DNA of 64,000 bases from JBFMHP01 sp040752855 (GCA_040752855.1 JBFMHP010000026.1:10693-74692), one strand, 5' to 3'; counted from the first letter of the stretch, positions 1 to 11,623 are shown. Notes: generated by a model from the letters alone, not told the origin. Program-made: numbers and translations.

Positions 1-924
1 CTTGCCGCCGGGATCACCCCGGCGGCCGAGGACCGGGTTGTCGTCATCGTCAATCAAGAAAACAAACAGGCCCTCGACCTGAATCAGATCAAGCAGATCT
101 ACAACGACCAGATGACCACATGGAAAAACGGGCAGACGATCTGGGTGCTCAATCTTCCCGCGGAAGATCCCGCGCGCGAGATCTTCTCGCAAGAGGTGTT
201 GGGCATGTCGGCGCGCGACGCCGCCGCTCAGGAATCCAACCGCAGCATCACCAACACCGCGAAGAATCCGTCCAAGATCAAGCGCGAACGTTTGGTGGTG
301 GCGATCGTCGCCAAGCGTCCCGAGGCCATCGGCTATGTCTACGAGAGCAGCATTGCGGATAAGCCGGAGGTCCGCAAGGTGCTGGTGCTCGGCCCGGCCA
401 CGGCATCGGCGCCCGCGCCGGCCAATCCGGCCCAGACAATGGCGCCGGTCATCATGAGCGAAAAGCCGCCGGCTTCCACTCCGGTTCCCCAGCCCGCCGC
501 CAAATCCGCCGCGAATCCGTTCCCACTGAAACACGATCCAAAGGCCGTGGCAGTGTTGCAAGACCCCAAAGAGGCCTTGGCCGATTTCCCGCTCGATGCC
601 TATCTCCAAGTCGACTGGGCCATGGCCATGAAACAAGGTTTGTTACGGCCAGCCGGAGTGCTCAAGGGCAAGGACAAAAATGACACCCTCGACCTCGACA
701 GCCTGATGAAAGACACCGGCGACATGCGCCCCGTGGTGTTTTCGCACCAGACGCACACCCAATTGCTCGACTGCGCGGCCTGCCACCCCAAGCCGTTCGA
801 AACGCTTAGCAATGCCACCCCTGTCAACATGAAAGCGATCATGAACGGTGAATACTGCGGCCTTTGCCATGGCAAGGTGGCCTTCCCGGTCTCCTCCTGC
901 GACCGCTGCCACAACGGCGGTTGA
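1..924 (+). CDS. PstS-like domain fused to triheme c7-type cytochrome (5' partial)
   Basis: The frame is open at the left edge, so the N-terminus and any signal peptide lie outside; 307 residues are visible. Residues 1 to about 125 look like one lobe of a phosphate-binding-protein (PstS-like) fold, with LNQIKQIYNDQMTTWKNG and a later AIGYVYES. A Pro/Ala-rich linker follows. The last 70 residues carry three CXXCH haem motifs (CAACH, CGLCH, CDRCH) and extra His (SHQTH), as in c7-type triheme cytochromes. Multihaem cytochromes act outside the cytoplasm, so a periplasmic electron-transfer role is inferred. What the PstS-like lobe binds is unknown. It may be a sensor or redox partner rather than a phosphate transporter. 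The domain reading is fairly sure, the function is not. Confidence 0.75.
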   Translation, partial: LAAGITPAAEDRVVVIVNQENKQALDLNQIKQIYNDQMTTWKNGQTIWVLNLPAEDPAREIFSQEVLGMSARDAAAQESNRSITNTAKNPSKIKRERLVVAIVAKRPEAIGYVYESSIADKPEVRKVLVLGPATASAPAPANPAQTMAPVIMSEKPPASTPVPQPAAKSAANPFPLKHDPKAVAVLQDPKEALADFPLDAYLQVDWAMAMKQGLLRPAGVLKGKDKNDTLDLDSLMKDTGDMRPVVFSHQTHTQLLDCAACHPKPFETLSNATPVNMKAIMNGEYCGLCHGKVAFPVSSCDRCHNGG

Positions 925-1199
925 TCCCGACGCTCCAGCTGCCTCCGCCCGTGCCGGGCAGCGGCCTCCGCATGCAACACCCCCGCTCCCAATCCTTAAA
1001 GAATAGCGGCTAATTGTCGATACCAGATTGATTCGAGAGTGAATTCTCGGTCATCGCAATAGCAGCCCTTGTTGTTACGGACACAGACGCTAGGAGGCCT
1101 TAGATTGCTCGCCGCCCAAAACCGCATCACTCACTGCCATGAGCCCGCAATGCGCGGCCCCGCGCGACACGCCGGCGGCACGGCTTACCGCGCGCTGTC

Positions 1200-4100
1200 G
1201 TGGTGGACCACGGTCCCGCAATGGAAGCGGTGATGAAAAACCGCGGCACGGCCTCCCCGGGCACAGAACCGCCGACCACCGAAGGCCAGCCGGCCCCGAA
1301 CGCCTCTCCTGGCGCGCCGCGCCGGCAGATCCCCATCACCCACCTCATGCTGGGCAACATGCTGGTGATCCTGATCGTGGCCATCATGGCCGGCAGCTAT
1401 ATCCTCAAGGCGCTGGATCACAGCCTGGAACATGTCGACGTCAGTCTGGCGCAGGCCGACCATAACGCCTTGGATGTCAGCGATTTCACGAACAAGAACC
1501 TGCCGATCATCCGTCACCTCAACGCCTTGGATGCCGCCATTCTGGAATTCACCTTTGAGTTTGACCTCATCACCATGATCGAAAACTACAATGCGCGGCG
1601 TTTGACGGAGCGCTCCAAGGCCATCAGAAACGAGGTCGATGCCTTGATTAGGATCGGTAAAAACCATCTCGCGGAGCAAGACCTCCGCGACATCATCAAA
1701 GCCACCCGTGCGATGGAACACATCACGCAACAGGTCGCATTGGCCCGCAACTCCGCGGAACTGCGCGCCTTACTGTCGGACTATGAGGGCGTGCTGGTGG
1801 ATCTGACCACCACATTCGACGAAATCAATCAAAAGATCCACACCCTCAGCCAAGACCTCGCCGCCGACGCCGCCGTCGACACCCAGATCGCGCACAACAA
1901 TCTCACCCAACTGAAAGCGCTTCTCTCGCTGATGGGCGACTCCGTGGTGTGGACCTTCATCGCCCTGGTCGGCTTGGTAGCCGCCACCAGTGTCGCCTTC
2001 AACTGGCTGTTGTTCCGGCGCTTAGGTATGGTGGTCGACTACTCCCGGAAGATCGTTGCGGGCGATCATCACGCCGAACTCAAAATCACCGCGCAGGATC
2101 ACATCGGCGACATGGCCCGCGCGGTGCAGGATATGGGCCTGAACCTCTCGCGATTGCTCGCCGACGCCACGGCGCAGGCGGCACTGGCGCTCAAGGCCCA
2201 GGCAGAGGCCGAACAACAAAACTGGGCCAATGAAAGTATGCGCCTCCTCTCGGAGGCCACCCGCGCCGAGACCAGTGAAATCTCCCTCGCCGAACGCGCC
2301 ATCACCATGCTGGGCAACCGCCTGAACCTGATCGATGCTCAGATCTACCACGGCCAGGACGGCTGCCTATCGCGCCTGTGGGCCCTGCACTCCGGTTCCT
2401 GCACCCCGGAGACGGCAACCGTCAACTTCATCGATGGGGTCATGGGGCATGTGATCTCGTTCGGCCGCGCGCTGCACTTGAGCGGCGAGGAGGCCCTCGA
2501 TGCCGGTAGACACCTCGGCTTGAAAGGCGCCACCCCCGGCGCCGACCTGTATCTCGAACCCCTGGTGCAAAAACACGCCACCGAAGGCATCCTGGTCCTG
2601 CAAACCCAGCGGCCGCTCACTGCGATACAACAGACCTTCATCAACCAGGCCGCCACGCACATCGCCATCAGCCTCAACGCCGCCAAACAAATCAAGACCG
2701 AGCAGGAACTGGCGGTCGAGCGCGAAAAGTACCTGGCGCTGGAACAGCGCAGCAAAGAATTGCAGGCCGCCAAGATCGCCGCCGAGCAAGCGACCCGCGC
2801 CAAGAGCAAATTCCTCGCGACCATGAGCCACGAAATCCGCACCCCGATCAACGGCGTGATCGGCATGACCGACCTGCTGCTCTCCTCCGGGCTGGATGAT
2901 CGGCAAATGGAATTGGCCATGAACGCGCAAACCTCGGGACGCATGCTGCTGACCATCATCGATGACATCCTCGATTTCTCCAAGATCGAGGCCGGCATGC
3001 TGAAAATCGAGACCATGGACCTCAACATCCGCGAGCTGATCGAGCGGGTCGGCGACATTGTGGCCGGCACCGCGCAACGAAAAGGCCTGGAACTGATCCT
3101 CGACATCCCCCCCGACCTGCCGACCGACTACCGCGGCGATCCGGTGCGCATCGGCCAGATCCTCACCAACCTGCTCAGCAATGCGATCAAATTCACCCAG
3201 CGCGGCGAAGTCTGTCTCAGCGTCCACCGTGCCGCCATCGACCAGCAGCTCGCCCTGCGCTTTACCATCCGCGACACCGGCATCGGCATCGCCAAGGAGC
3301 ATCACCAGCGGATCTTCGAGGCATTCTCGCAGGCCGACAGCTCCACCACGCGCAAATACGGCGGCAGCGGCCTGGGTCTCGCCATCTGCAAGCAACTCGT
3401 CAAACTGATGGGCGGCGAGATCGGCCTGGAGAGCGCCCCGGGCAAGGGCACGACGTTCTGGTTCACGCTGCCGCTGCCCCCGCGCACCGCCGCGGGCCCG
3501 GCGGCCTTCGATGCCAACGTCCTCGCGCGCAAGCGCGCCCTCGTCATCAGCGACAGCGAAAGCCTGCGCCACTACCTCAGGAGCGAACTGCTGGCCTGGC
3601 AGATCGAGACGGACCATGCGGGCACACCTGAAGGCGCCATCGCGCGGCTGCGTTCAGCGAGCCCGCACAAGCCGTATGACTTCATCCTGCTGGATCACAG
3701 CCCGAAATGCGTGGATCTGCTCGAGCAGATCCACGCCGCGCCCGAAGCAGCGCAGGCGCGCCTGATCCTGATGCAGCCGATCACCGTCGCCGTCGCAAGC
3801 CCGTCACCCGACGCCGCGCGCCACCTGACGCTATCCAAACCCGTGCGGCAGAAAAATCTGTTCGAGGCGCTGAGCGCCCCGCCCTCGCAACTGCGCGCCG
3901 CGCCGCCATCCCCACACAGCGCCAGCCCCGCCGCGCAATTCGGCCACGCGCTCAGCGTCCTCGTCGCCGAAGACAATCCGATCAATCAAAAACTGGTGCT
4001 CAGCATCCTGGAGAAAACACCGTGCCACGTGACGGTGGCCAATGATGGGCGGGAAGCGGTCGAGCTGTATCAGAAGAAGCATTTCGATCTGGTGCTCATG

Positions 4101-4745
4101 GACTGCCAGATGCCGGAACTCGACGGCTATTCGGCCACGGAGGAGATCCGCCGCATGGAAAAGGCCGGGCAGCGCGCACCCGTGCCGATCATCGCGCTGA
4201 CCGCCAACGCCGTTGCCGGCGACCGCGAAAAATGCCTCGCCTGCGGCATGACGGATTATGTGAGCAAACCCTTCACCCAGCATGAGCTTTTCAGCGCAAT
4301 GGGCAAGTGGTTGCGCATGCCGCCCGCCCCGCAAAAACCCATCGCGGCCGAAGCGGTTCCCACACCAGACAGCGCGCCCGCCGCGCAGAGCGGTCTGCTC
4401 GACCCGGTCGCATTGCAGCGCATCCGAAGCCTCGATGAGAGCGGCGGAGCGGCGCTGCTGCGCAAAATCATCGGCATCTTCCTCGACAGTTCGCCCCAGC
4501 TGGTGCAGGCCATCAAAACCGCCGCCGAAACCCTTGACGCCAATGCATTGCGCGCGGCCGCCCACAGCCTCAAATCCAACGCCGCCAATCTCGGCGCGCT
4601 GCGCCTGGCCGAAATCTGCAAGGAACTGGAACACTTGGGCCGCAACAATACACCCGCCGCGGCCGCGCCGCTGGCGAGCGGCTTGGAACAGGAGTACTCC
4701 GCCGTCTGTGCCGCCTTGAAAAACACTCTTCAGGAAGACGCATGA
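1200..4745 (+). CDS. Hybrid sensor histidine kinase with REC and HPt domains
   Basis: A membrane-bound BarA-like multistep phosphorelay kinase of about 1181 residues. A transmembrane segment near residue 50, a helical periplasmic part and a second one near 245-268 are followed by HAMP-like and GAF-like stretches. The dimerisation box MSHEIRTPINGVIG places the phosphorylated His at about 544. The ATPase has DTGIGI and GGSGLGLAI. A degenerate receiver precedes a complete one with the acceptor Asp near 968 (LVLMDCQMPELDG). A C-terminal HPt has AAHSLKSNAANLG, His near 1122. GTG at 1200 gives the longest frame; ATG at 1221 or 1233 are alternatives, and none has a strong ribosome site. The stop overlaps the region of the next start, so both are probably co-translated, making that response regulator the likely partner. 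Confidence 0.9.
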   Translation: MVDHGPAMEAVMKNRGTASPGTEPPTTEGQPAPNASPGAPRRQIPITHLMLGNMLVILIVAIMAGSYILKALDHSLEHVDVSLAQADHNALDVSDFTNKNLPIIRHLNALDAAILEFTFEFDLITMIENYNARRLTERSKAIRNEVDALIRIGKNHLAEQDLRDIIKATRAMEHITQQVALARNSAELRALLSDYEGVLVDLTTTFDEINQKIHTLSQDLAADAAVDTQIAHNNLTQLKALLSLMGDSVVWTFIALVGLVAATSVAFNWLLFRRLGMVVDYSRKIVAGDHHAELKITAQDHIGDMARAVQDMGLNLSRLLADATAQAALALKAQAEAEQQNWANESMRLLSEATRAETSEISLAERAITMLGNRLNLIDAQIYHGQDGCLSRLWALHSGSCTPETATVNFIDGVMGHVISFGRALHLSGEEALDAGRHLGLKGATPGADLYLEPLVQKHATEGILVLQTQRPLTAIQQTFINQAATHIAISLNAAKQIKTEQELAVEREKYLALEQRSKELQAAKIAAEQATRAKSKFLATMSHEIRTPINGVIGMTDLLLSSGLDDRQMELAMNAQTSGRMLLTIIDDILDFSKIEAGMLKIETMDLNIRELIERVGDIVAGTAQRKGLELILDIPPDLPTDYRGDPVRIGQILTNLLSNAIKFTQRGEVCLSVHRAAIDQQLALRFTIRDTGIGIAKEHHQRIFEAFSQADSSTTRKYGGSGLGLAICKQLVKLMGGEIGLESAPGKGTTFWFTLPLPPRTAAGPAAFDANVLARKRALVISDSESLRHYLRSELLAWQIETDHAGTPEGAIARLRSASPHKPYDFILLDHSPKCVDLLEQIHAAPEAAQARLILMQPITVAVASPSPDAARHLTLSKPVRQKNLFEALSAPPSQLRAAPPSPHSASPAAQFGHALSVLVAEDNPINQKLVLSILEKTPCHVTVANDGREAVELYQKKHFDLVLMDCQMPELDGYSATEEIRRMEKAGQRAPVPIIALTANAVAGDREKCLACGMTDYVSKPFTQHELFSAMGKWLRMPPAPQKPIAAEAVPTPDSAPAAQSGLLDPVALQRIRSLDESGGAALLRKIIGIFLDSSPQLVQAIKTAAETLDANALRAAAHSLKSNAANLGALRLAEICKELEHLGRNNTPAAAAPLASGLEQEYSAVCAALKNTLQEDA

Positions 4746-6869
4746 ATGAACAGCACAACTGACAACACGAAAAATGCCCGCGTCCTCATCGTCGACGACG
4801 ACCTGACCACCCGGCTCCTGTTGCGCCAAACCCTGGAGCGCTCCGGCTTCGAGGTGATCGAGTTCGACAACGGCCGCGCCGCTGTCACCTGGTGCCAGGA
4901 CAACACCCCTGACATCATCCTGCTCGATGTCGATATGCCGGGCATGGACGGATTCATTACCTGCACCATGATCAGGCAAATTCGCCATTGCCATCATGTG
5001 CCCGTGATCATGGTGACCGGACTCGACGACGTCACCTCGGTCAATTACGCCTTCGACATCGGCGCCAGCGACTTTGTCACCAAACCGATCAACTGGACCA
5101 TCCTCGCCCATCGCGTGCGCTACGTGCTGCGCTCCAGCCTCGCGTTTCAGCACCTTTCGGTCAGCGAAACCCGGCTGGCGAACGCCCAGCGCATCGCCCA
5201 AATCGGCAACTGGGAATGGGATCTCGCGCGCAATCGTTTCTTTTGGTCGGAGCAGATCTATCGGATTCTAGGCATCCAGCCGCAGGATTTCAGCGGCACC
5301 TACGAAGCCTTCCTCGCGTGCGTCCATCCGGATGACCGCGAGGCGGTGGCCGCCGCCCTCAACCGCACACGCCAAGGCCAGGGCAGCGTCAGTCTCGAGC
5401 ATCGCATTCTCGCCGACAGCGGCATCACCAAGCACGTGCAGCTCAGCGCGGAAGCCTGCACGGACGACGAGGGCGCACTGACCCTGCTGGAAGGAACGCT
5501 CCAGGACGTCAGCGAGCGCAAACGCGCCGAGGAGACCATCCGCAACCTGGCCTACTACGACACGCTCACCCAGCTGCCGAACCGGCAATTGTTCATGGAT
5601 CGCCTCCATCAATCCCTGCTCTACGCCAAGCGGCATGACAAACCCGTCGTGGTCATCTCGATCGGACTGGATCGCTTCAAGGACATCAATGAATCGCTCG
5701 GCCACAGCATCGGCGATGCGCTGTTGCAGGAAATCTCCCACCGCCTCGCCGAGGCGGTGCGCGAGACCGACAGCATCGGCCGCGCCGCGCTCGACGAGAA
5801 CGATCTCGCCCGCTTCAGCGGCGACCAGTTCAGCATACTGCTGACCGGCGTCAGCAAGATCGAAGACGCCGCCGCCGTCGCGCGCCGCATCCTCAATGCG
5901 CTCTCCGCCGCCTACATGATCGCCGATCATGAGATCTACGCCAGCGCCAGCATCGGCATCGCCGGCTATCCCGCCGACGGCGACACCACCGAAGTCCTGA
6001 TCAAAAACGCCGACTCCGCGATGTATCACGCCAAGCGCGATGGCGGCAATCAATATCAGTTCTTCACCGCGGCCATGAACGACAAGGCGGTCAAACGCCA
6101 CAGCCTGGAATCCAAGCTGCGCAAGGCGATCGAACGTGACGAGCTGGTGCTGTTCTATCAACCCAAGGTGGACGTCGCCACATTGCGCATCATCGGCGCC
6201 GAGGCGCTGATCCGCTGGCGGAGCGCCGAGCTCGGCATGGTCTCGCCGCTGGATTTCATCCCCTTGGCGGAAGAAACCGGCCTGATCGTGCCGATCGGTG
6301 AATGGGTCATCCACACCGCCATCGCGCAGATCAAACAAATCACGCAGGAGGGACTCGAACCGATCGGCATCGCGGTCAACCTCTCCAGCCAGCAATTCCG
6401 GCACGGCGACCTCAAAGCCGTCGTCGAAGGGACCTTGCAGCGCTACGCCATCGCGCCGAAATGGCTGGAACTCGAGATCACCGAAAGCGTTGTCATGCAG
6501 GACACCGACAAGACCATGGCGACACTGCGCGCCTTCAAGGACATGGGGCTCGGCCTAGCGATGGACGACTTCGGCACCGGCTACTCCTCCTTGAGCTACC
6601 TCAAGCGCTTTCCCATCGACACCCTCAAGGTCGACCGCTCCTTCATCCGCGACATCCACGCCGACGCCGATGACGCCGCCATCACCTCCGCCATCATCGC
6701 CATGGCGCACAAGCTCAAACTCAGCGTCGTCGCCGAGGGCGTTGAAGGCGCCGAGCACCTGGAACTGCTCCGCCAGTACCAGTGCGATTACATGCAGGGC
6801 TTTTATTTCAGCAAACCCCTGCCGCCGGCGGATTTCATGGCATTGCTCAAGAGCAAACAGCAAAACTAA
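4746..6869 (+). CDS. Response regulator with PAS, GGDEF and EAL domains
   Basis: A 707-residue c-di-GMP enzyme. Receiver at 10-130 with acceptor Asp near 61 (LLDVDMPGMDGF), PAS at about 140-260, GGDEF at 265-435, EAL at 445-700. The GGDEF signature is replaced by SGDQF (358-362), so cyclase activity is probably lost. The EAL part keeps EAL (486-488), NLSSQQF, ELEITES, DDFGTGYSS and KVDRSFI, so phosphodiesterase activity is expected. It begins directly after the hybrid kinase stop, implying translational coupling and phosphorelay control of c-di-GMP breakdown. An overlapping ATG at 4742 is out of frame. A strong hairpin terminator follows. Confidence 0.92.
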   Translation: MNSTTDNTKNARVLIVDDDLTTRLLLRQTLERSGFEVIEFDNGRAAVTWCQDNTPDIILLDVDMPGMDGFITCTMIRQIRHCHHVPVIMVTGLDDVTSVNYAFDIGASDFVTKPINWTILAHRVRYVLRSSLAFQHLSVSETRLANAQRIAQIGNWEWDLARNRFFWSEQIYRILGIQPQDFSGTYEAFLACVHPDDREAVAAALNRTRQGQGSVSLEHRILADSGITKHVQLSAEACTDDEGALTLLEGTLQDVSERKRAEETIRNLAYYDTLTQLPNRQLFMDRLHQSLLYAKRHDKPVVVISIGLDRFKDINESLGHSIGDALLQEISHRLAEAVRETDSIGRAALDENDLARFSGDQFSILLTGVSKIEDAAAVARRILNALSAAYMIADHEIYASASIGIAGYPADGDTTEVLIKNADSAMYHAKRDGGNQYQFFTAAMNDKAVKRHSLESKLRKAIERDELVLFYQPKVDVATLRIIGAEALIRWRSAELGMVSPLDFIPLAEETGLIVPIGEWVIHTAIAQIKQITQEGLEPIGIAVNLSSQQFRHGDLKAVVEGTLQRYAIAPKWLELEITESVVMQDTDKTMATLRAFKDMGLGLAMDDFGTGYSSLSYLKRFPIDTLKVDRSFIRDIHADADDAAITSAIIAMAHKLKLSVVAEGVEGAEHLELLRQYQCDYMQGFYFSKPLPPADFMALLKSKQQN

Positions 6870-6880
6870 ACGACCAACAA

Positions 6881-6912
6881 AAAGGCCCGCATCTTTTCAG
6901 ATGCGGGCCTTT
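6881..6912. terminator. Bidirectional rho-independent terminator
   Basis: A perfect 14-bp stem (6881-6894 with 6899-6912) closes a 4-nt loop. T-rich runs lie on both sides, so it can end the EAL gene on the plus strand and the tRNA/rpoD transcript on the minus strand. Confidence 0.9.
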
Positions 6913-6919
6913 AATTTTG

Positions 6920-6996
6920 TGGTGGGCCCGCTCGGACTTGAACCGAGGACCAATGGATTATGAGTCCACTGCTCTGACCAACTGAGCTACAGGCCC
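6920..6996 (-). tRNA. tRNA-Ile2 (anticodon CAT, lysidine-modified)
   Basis: Read on the minus strand this folds as a full cloverleaf with a 7-bp acceptor stem, A73 and an encoded CCA. The anticodon loop is CTCATAA, anticodon CAT. Acceptor pairs 4 and 5 are C-G, which are known TilS recognition features of tRNA-Ile2; elongator tRNA-Met has other pairs there. Hence Ile2 reading AUA after lysidine modification is preferred over Met. It lies directly downstream of rpoD. Confidence 0.88.
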
Positions 6997-7014
6997 GAAA
7001 CTCCGGCTGAAGGC

Positions 7015-8892
<1,878 letters not shown>

Positions 8893-8970
8893 GCGACTTA
8901 CCAAACCTCTAGAGGACGCGCCAAAAATAGCGCAAAAGTTTAACACACATTGGCGCGAACAGGTATCTGT

Positions 8971-10740
8971 TCACGATTTCCTTGCCTTGAGGAGACGGCC
9001 CATCTCCTCCTTCTCCTCCGGCGACAGCGTTTGCTGCCGCGACTTTTCCAGCAGCGCCTCCAGGCGCTGCTCGCCCAGCTGGGCCTCGAGCCTTGCCAGC
9101 ACGCCCAGAAACTCGTCCCGCAACCCATCCTCGGGGATGTCCAGCGGCGTGAGCATTAGCTTGCAGAGATGCCGCCATTCGTCCCGCCCGCGCCAGTGCT
9201 CCACGATGGCGGCAGGTTTAATATTGGGGTTTCCTTGTACTAATTCTAGCACCTGGCATAGCAATGGAATTCCAGGGAGGTTCAGTTCCGTCAGGGAATC
9301 TACCGTCTTGATCTCGTCGGCCAGCGCCGGGCGGGCCAATAACAGCGCCAAGGCCTTGCGCACCAAGGAGAGCTGTCCTGCCGGGCGGCCCCCTCGGGTC
9401 TGCGTCTCCTGCGGGGTCGGCTTCGGACGGGCGGTGCGCGTAACAAAGTCCGGACCCAAGGTGGCCTCGAGACGGCCCGTCTCGATCTTGGCCAACTCCG
9501 CCAGCCGCCCGACCATCAGGTGGCGCAGCGCCCCCTTGGGCATCTTCTGCAAGCCGGGGCGCGCCAGCTCGACCAGCCGGGCCCGGCCGTCCATCGAGTC
9601 CATATCGACTTGTTGGACCAAAGCTTCATAAAAGAATTCAGAAAACGTGCTGCCGGTCTCCGTCCGCCGCTCGAAGGCTTGTGCCCCTTCCTTGCGGATC
9701 AGGCTGTCCGGGTCCTCTCCTTCCGGGAGAAAGATAAAGCGCAACTGTCGCCCATCACTCATGAGCGGCAGGGCCTGCTCCAGGGCGCGATGTGCCGCCG
9801 CCCGGCCGGCGCGGTCGCCGTCGAAACAGCACACCACCTCCTCGACTACGCGGAACAGCCGCTCCAGATGCTCGGCCGTGGTGGCCGTACCCAAGGTTGC
9901 TACGGCATTGCGCACCCCGAACTGGGCCAGCGCCACGACATCCATATAACCTTCGACCACCAGCAGGCGCTTTAAATCCCGCACGGCCTTGCGCGCCTGA
10001 TACAAACCGTAGAGTTCGCGGCCCTTGTGAAACAGGCGGGTTTCGGGCGAATTGAGGTACTTCGGTGTTTCGTCGCCTAACACACGCCCGCCGAAACCGA
10101 TCACCCGCCCGCGCGCATCGCGGATCGGAAACATGACGCGATCGCGGAAGCGGTCGTAGAATCCGCCGTCGTCCTTTTTGATCAGCAGCCCGGCATCGAC
10201 CAGCCGCCGATAACCCCGCCCACCCTCGCCGAGGGCCTGCATGATGCCGTCCCAACCCGGCGGGGCATAACCCAGCTCGAATTCCTTGGCGATCTCACCG
10301 CTCAGGCCGCGCTTTTTCAGATACTCCACCGCCCGTTCGGCCTGGGGATGCTGACGCAGCTGGGTACGAAAGTAACTGGTTGCCTGCTCCAGCACCTCGT
10401 AGAGCTCGCGTGTACCGTCATGCTCGCCTGGGGTCTTCGCCTCGCGCGGCAGCTCAAGCCCCGCCAGGCCGGCGAGCTCCTCCACCGCCTCGACGAAGCC
10501 GAGATTCTCATACTCGATCAGAAAACTCAGCGCCGTGCCATGCGCCCCGCAGCCAAAACAGTGGTAGAACTGCTTCTGCGGACTGACCGTAAAGGAGGGG
10601 GTTTTTTCGTTATGAAACGGACAGCAGGCGGTGTATTCCTTGCCCGCCTTACGCAACTGCACCCGCGCATTGATCACATCGACGAGATCGACACGCGCGA
10701 GCAGTTCATCGATAAAATGTTGGGGTATTCTGCCGGCCAT
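8971..10740 (-). CDS. dnaG: DNA primase
   Basis: DnaG, 589 residues, makes RNA primers at the replication fork with DnaB helicase. The N-terminal zinc domain (CPFHNEKTPSF, then HCFGCGAHG) is followed by the TOPRIM core (VVEGYMDVVAL, CFDGDRAGRAA) and a C-terminal DnaB-interaction domain. The start MAGRIPQHFIDELL is the canonical one. It lies between the YqeY-like gene and rpoD, and shares the transcript that starts upstream of rpsU. Confidence 0.98.
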   Translation of the reverse strand: MAGRIPQHFIDELLARVDLVDVINARVQLRKAGKEYTACCPFHNEKTPSFTVSPQKQFYHCFGCGAHGTALSFLIEYENLGFVEAVEELAGLAGLELPREAKTPGEHDGTRELYEVLEQATSYFRTQLRQHPQAERAVEYLKKRGLSGEIAKEFELGYAPPGWDGIMQALGEGGRGYRRLVDAGLLIKKDDGGFYDRFRDRVMFPIRDARGRVIGFGGRVLGDETPKYLNSPETRLFHKGRELYGLYQARKAVRDLKRLLVVEGYMDVVALAQFGVRNAVATLGTATTAEHLERLFRVVEEVVCCFDGDRAGRAAAHRALEQALPLMSDGRQLRFIFLPEGEDPDSLIRKEGAQAFERRTETGSTFSEFFYEALVQQVDMDSMDGRARLVELARPGLQKMPKGALRHLMVGRLAELAKIETGRLEATLGPDFVTRTARPKPTPQETQTRGGRPAGQLSLVRKALALLLARPALADEIKTVDSLTELNLPGIPLLCQVLELVQGNPNIKPAAIVEHWRGRDEWRHLCKLMLTPLDIPEDGLRDEFLGVLARLEAQLGEQRLEALLEKSRQQTLSPEEKEEMGRLLKARKS

Positions 10741-10797
10741 ATTGGATATTAGGCCGCTTGGACGGCGGCTGTCAGCAGATGGATCGCTGAAACGGGA

Positions 10798-11259
10798 TCA
10801 GGCGCCCGACAAGCGCGCCTTGATCACAGCGCTGACCTGCCCCATCTCGGCCCGGCCTTGCAGGCGGTTCTTGACCACGCCCATGACCTTGCCCATGTCC
10901 TTGACCGAGGCCGCCCCGGTGCTGGCAATGGCCTCGTCAACGATGGCGGTAATTTCCTGCTCGCTGAGTTGCGCGGGCATGAACTCCTGGACGACGCCGA
11001 CCTCGTATTGCTCGACATCGGCGAGATCCTGCCGCCCACCCGCTTGATATTGCGCGATGGACTCGCGGCGCTGCTTGAGCATCTTGCTCAGCACCTCGAG
11101 GACTTGAGTGTCGTCCAGAGTGATGCGCTCATCGACCTCGCGCTGCTTGATCGCCGCCAGGATGAGGCGAATGACGCCGAGACGACGGCTGTCCTTGGCG
11201 CGCATCGCGGCCTTCATGGCCTCGTTGATCTGCAGCTTCAGACCCGTCATCTCACTCAT
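10798..11259 (-). CDS. GatB/YqeY domain protein
   Basis: A 153-residue protein of the YqeY family, related to the C-terminal tRNA-binding tail of GatB. Features include a helical N-terminus (MKAAMRAKDSRRLGVIRLIL) and the family segment EFMPAQLSEQEI, then KDMGKVMGVVKNRLQGRAEM. It is usually found between rpsU and dnaG in Pseudomonas-like genomes, as here. Its exact role is not established; a link to tRNA or amidotransferase chemistry is inferred only from homology. Confidence 0.93.
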   Translation of the reverse strand: MSEMTGLKLQINEAMKAAMRAKDSRRLGVIRLILAAIKQREVDERITLDDTQVLEVLSKMLKQRRESIAQYQAGGRQDLADVEQYEVGVVQEFMPAQLSEQEITAIVDEAIASTGAASVKDMGKVMGVVKNRLQGRAEMGQVSAVIKARLSGA

Positions 11260-11292
11260 CGATCAGTCTCCGCCCAGCCGGGAATGCGCAGA

Positions 11293-11508
11293 TCAATACA
11301 GACGCGTGCGGCGCGCCTGTTCCTTGCTCATCTTCTTGGCGTGGCGCTTAACGGCGGCGGCGCGCTGGCGCTTACGCACTTCGGTCGGCTTTTCGTAGAA
11401 CTCGCGGCGGCGCAGCTCACTCAGGACGCCGGCTTTCTCGCAGGTGCGCTTGAAACGGCGCAGGGCGATGTCAAACGGCTCGTTGTCTTTTACACGAACT
11501 TGTGGCAT
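11293..11508 (-). CDS. rpsU: 30S ribosomal protein S21
   Basis: A 71-residue basic protein with the full S21 signature (VRVKDNEPFDIALRRFKR at the N-terminus, Arg/Lys-rich C-terminus ending RRTRLY). S21 sits on the 30S platform and helps initiation. It is the first gene of the macromolecular synthesis operon and is preceded by a good promoter at 11595-11623. Confidence 0.98.
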   Translation of the reverse strand: MPQVRVKDNEPFDIALRRFKRTCEKAGVLSELRRREFYEKPTEVRKRQRAAAVKRHAKKMSKEQARRTRLY

Positions 11509-11594
11509 TGAGACATGTTCCTCTTACAGAAATCTTGGGTTCCGGGGCCTGACCAAACAGGCCTCTAACGGCTGATCTTCAGACCGAGCGCGTG

Positions 11595-11623
11595 ATTTTA
11601 GACACTTGCGCGGCAAAAATCAA
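11595..11623 (-). promoter_or_regulatory. Sigma-70 promoter of the rpsU-dnaG-rpoD operon
   Basis: On the minus strand TTGATT (11618-11623) and TAAAAT (11595-11600) are separated by 17 nt, a 4/6 and 5/6 match to the consensus boxes. It lies about 87 nt upstream of rpsU and points into the operon. The diverging tsaD starts 42 nt away on the other side. Confidence 0.65.

Noticed and set aside
3831..5201. Minus-strand frame spanning the kinase/EAL gene junction
   Set aside because: Shadow of two well-supported genes; no motifs.
6920..6996. Reading the CAT tRNA as elongator tRNA-Met
   Set aside because: C4-G69 and C5-G68 fit TilS recognition of tRNA-Ile2; Met remains a minor possibility.
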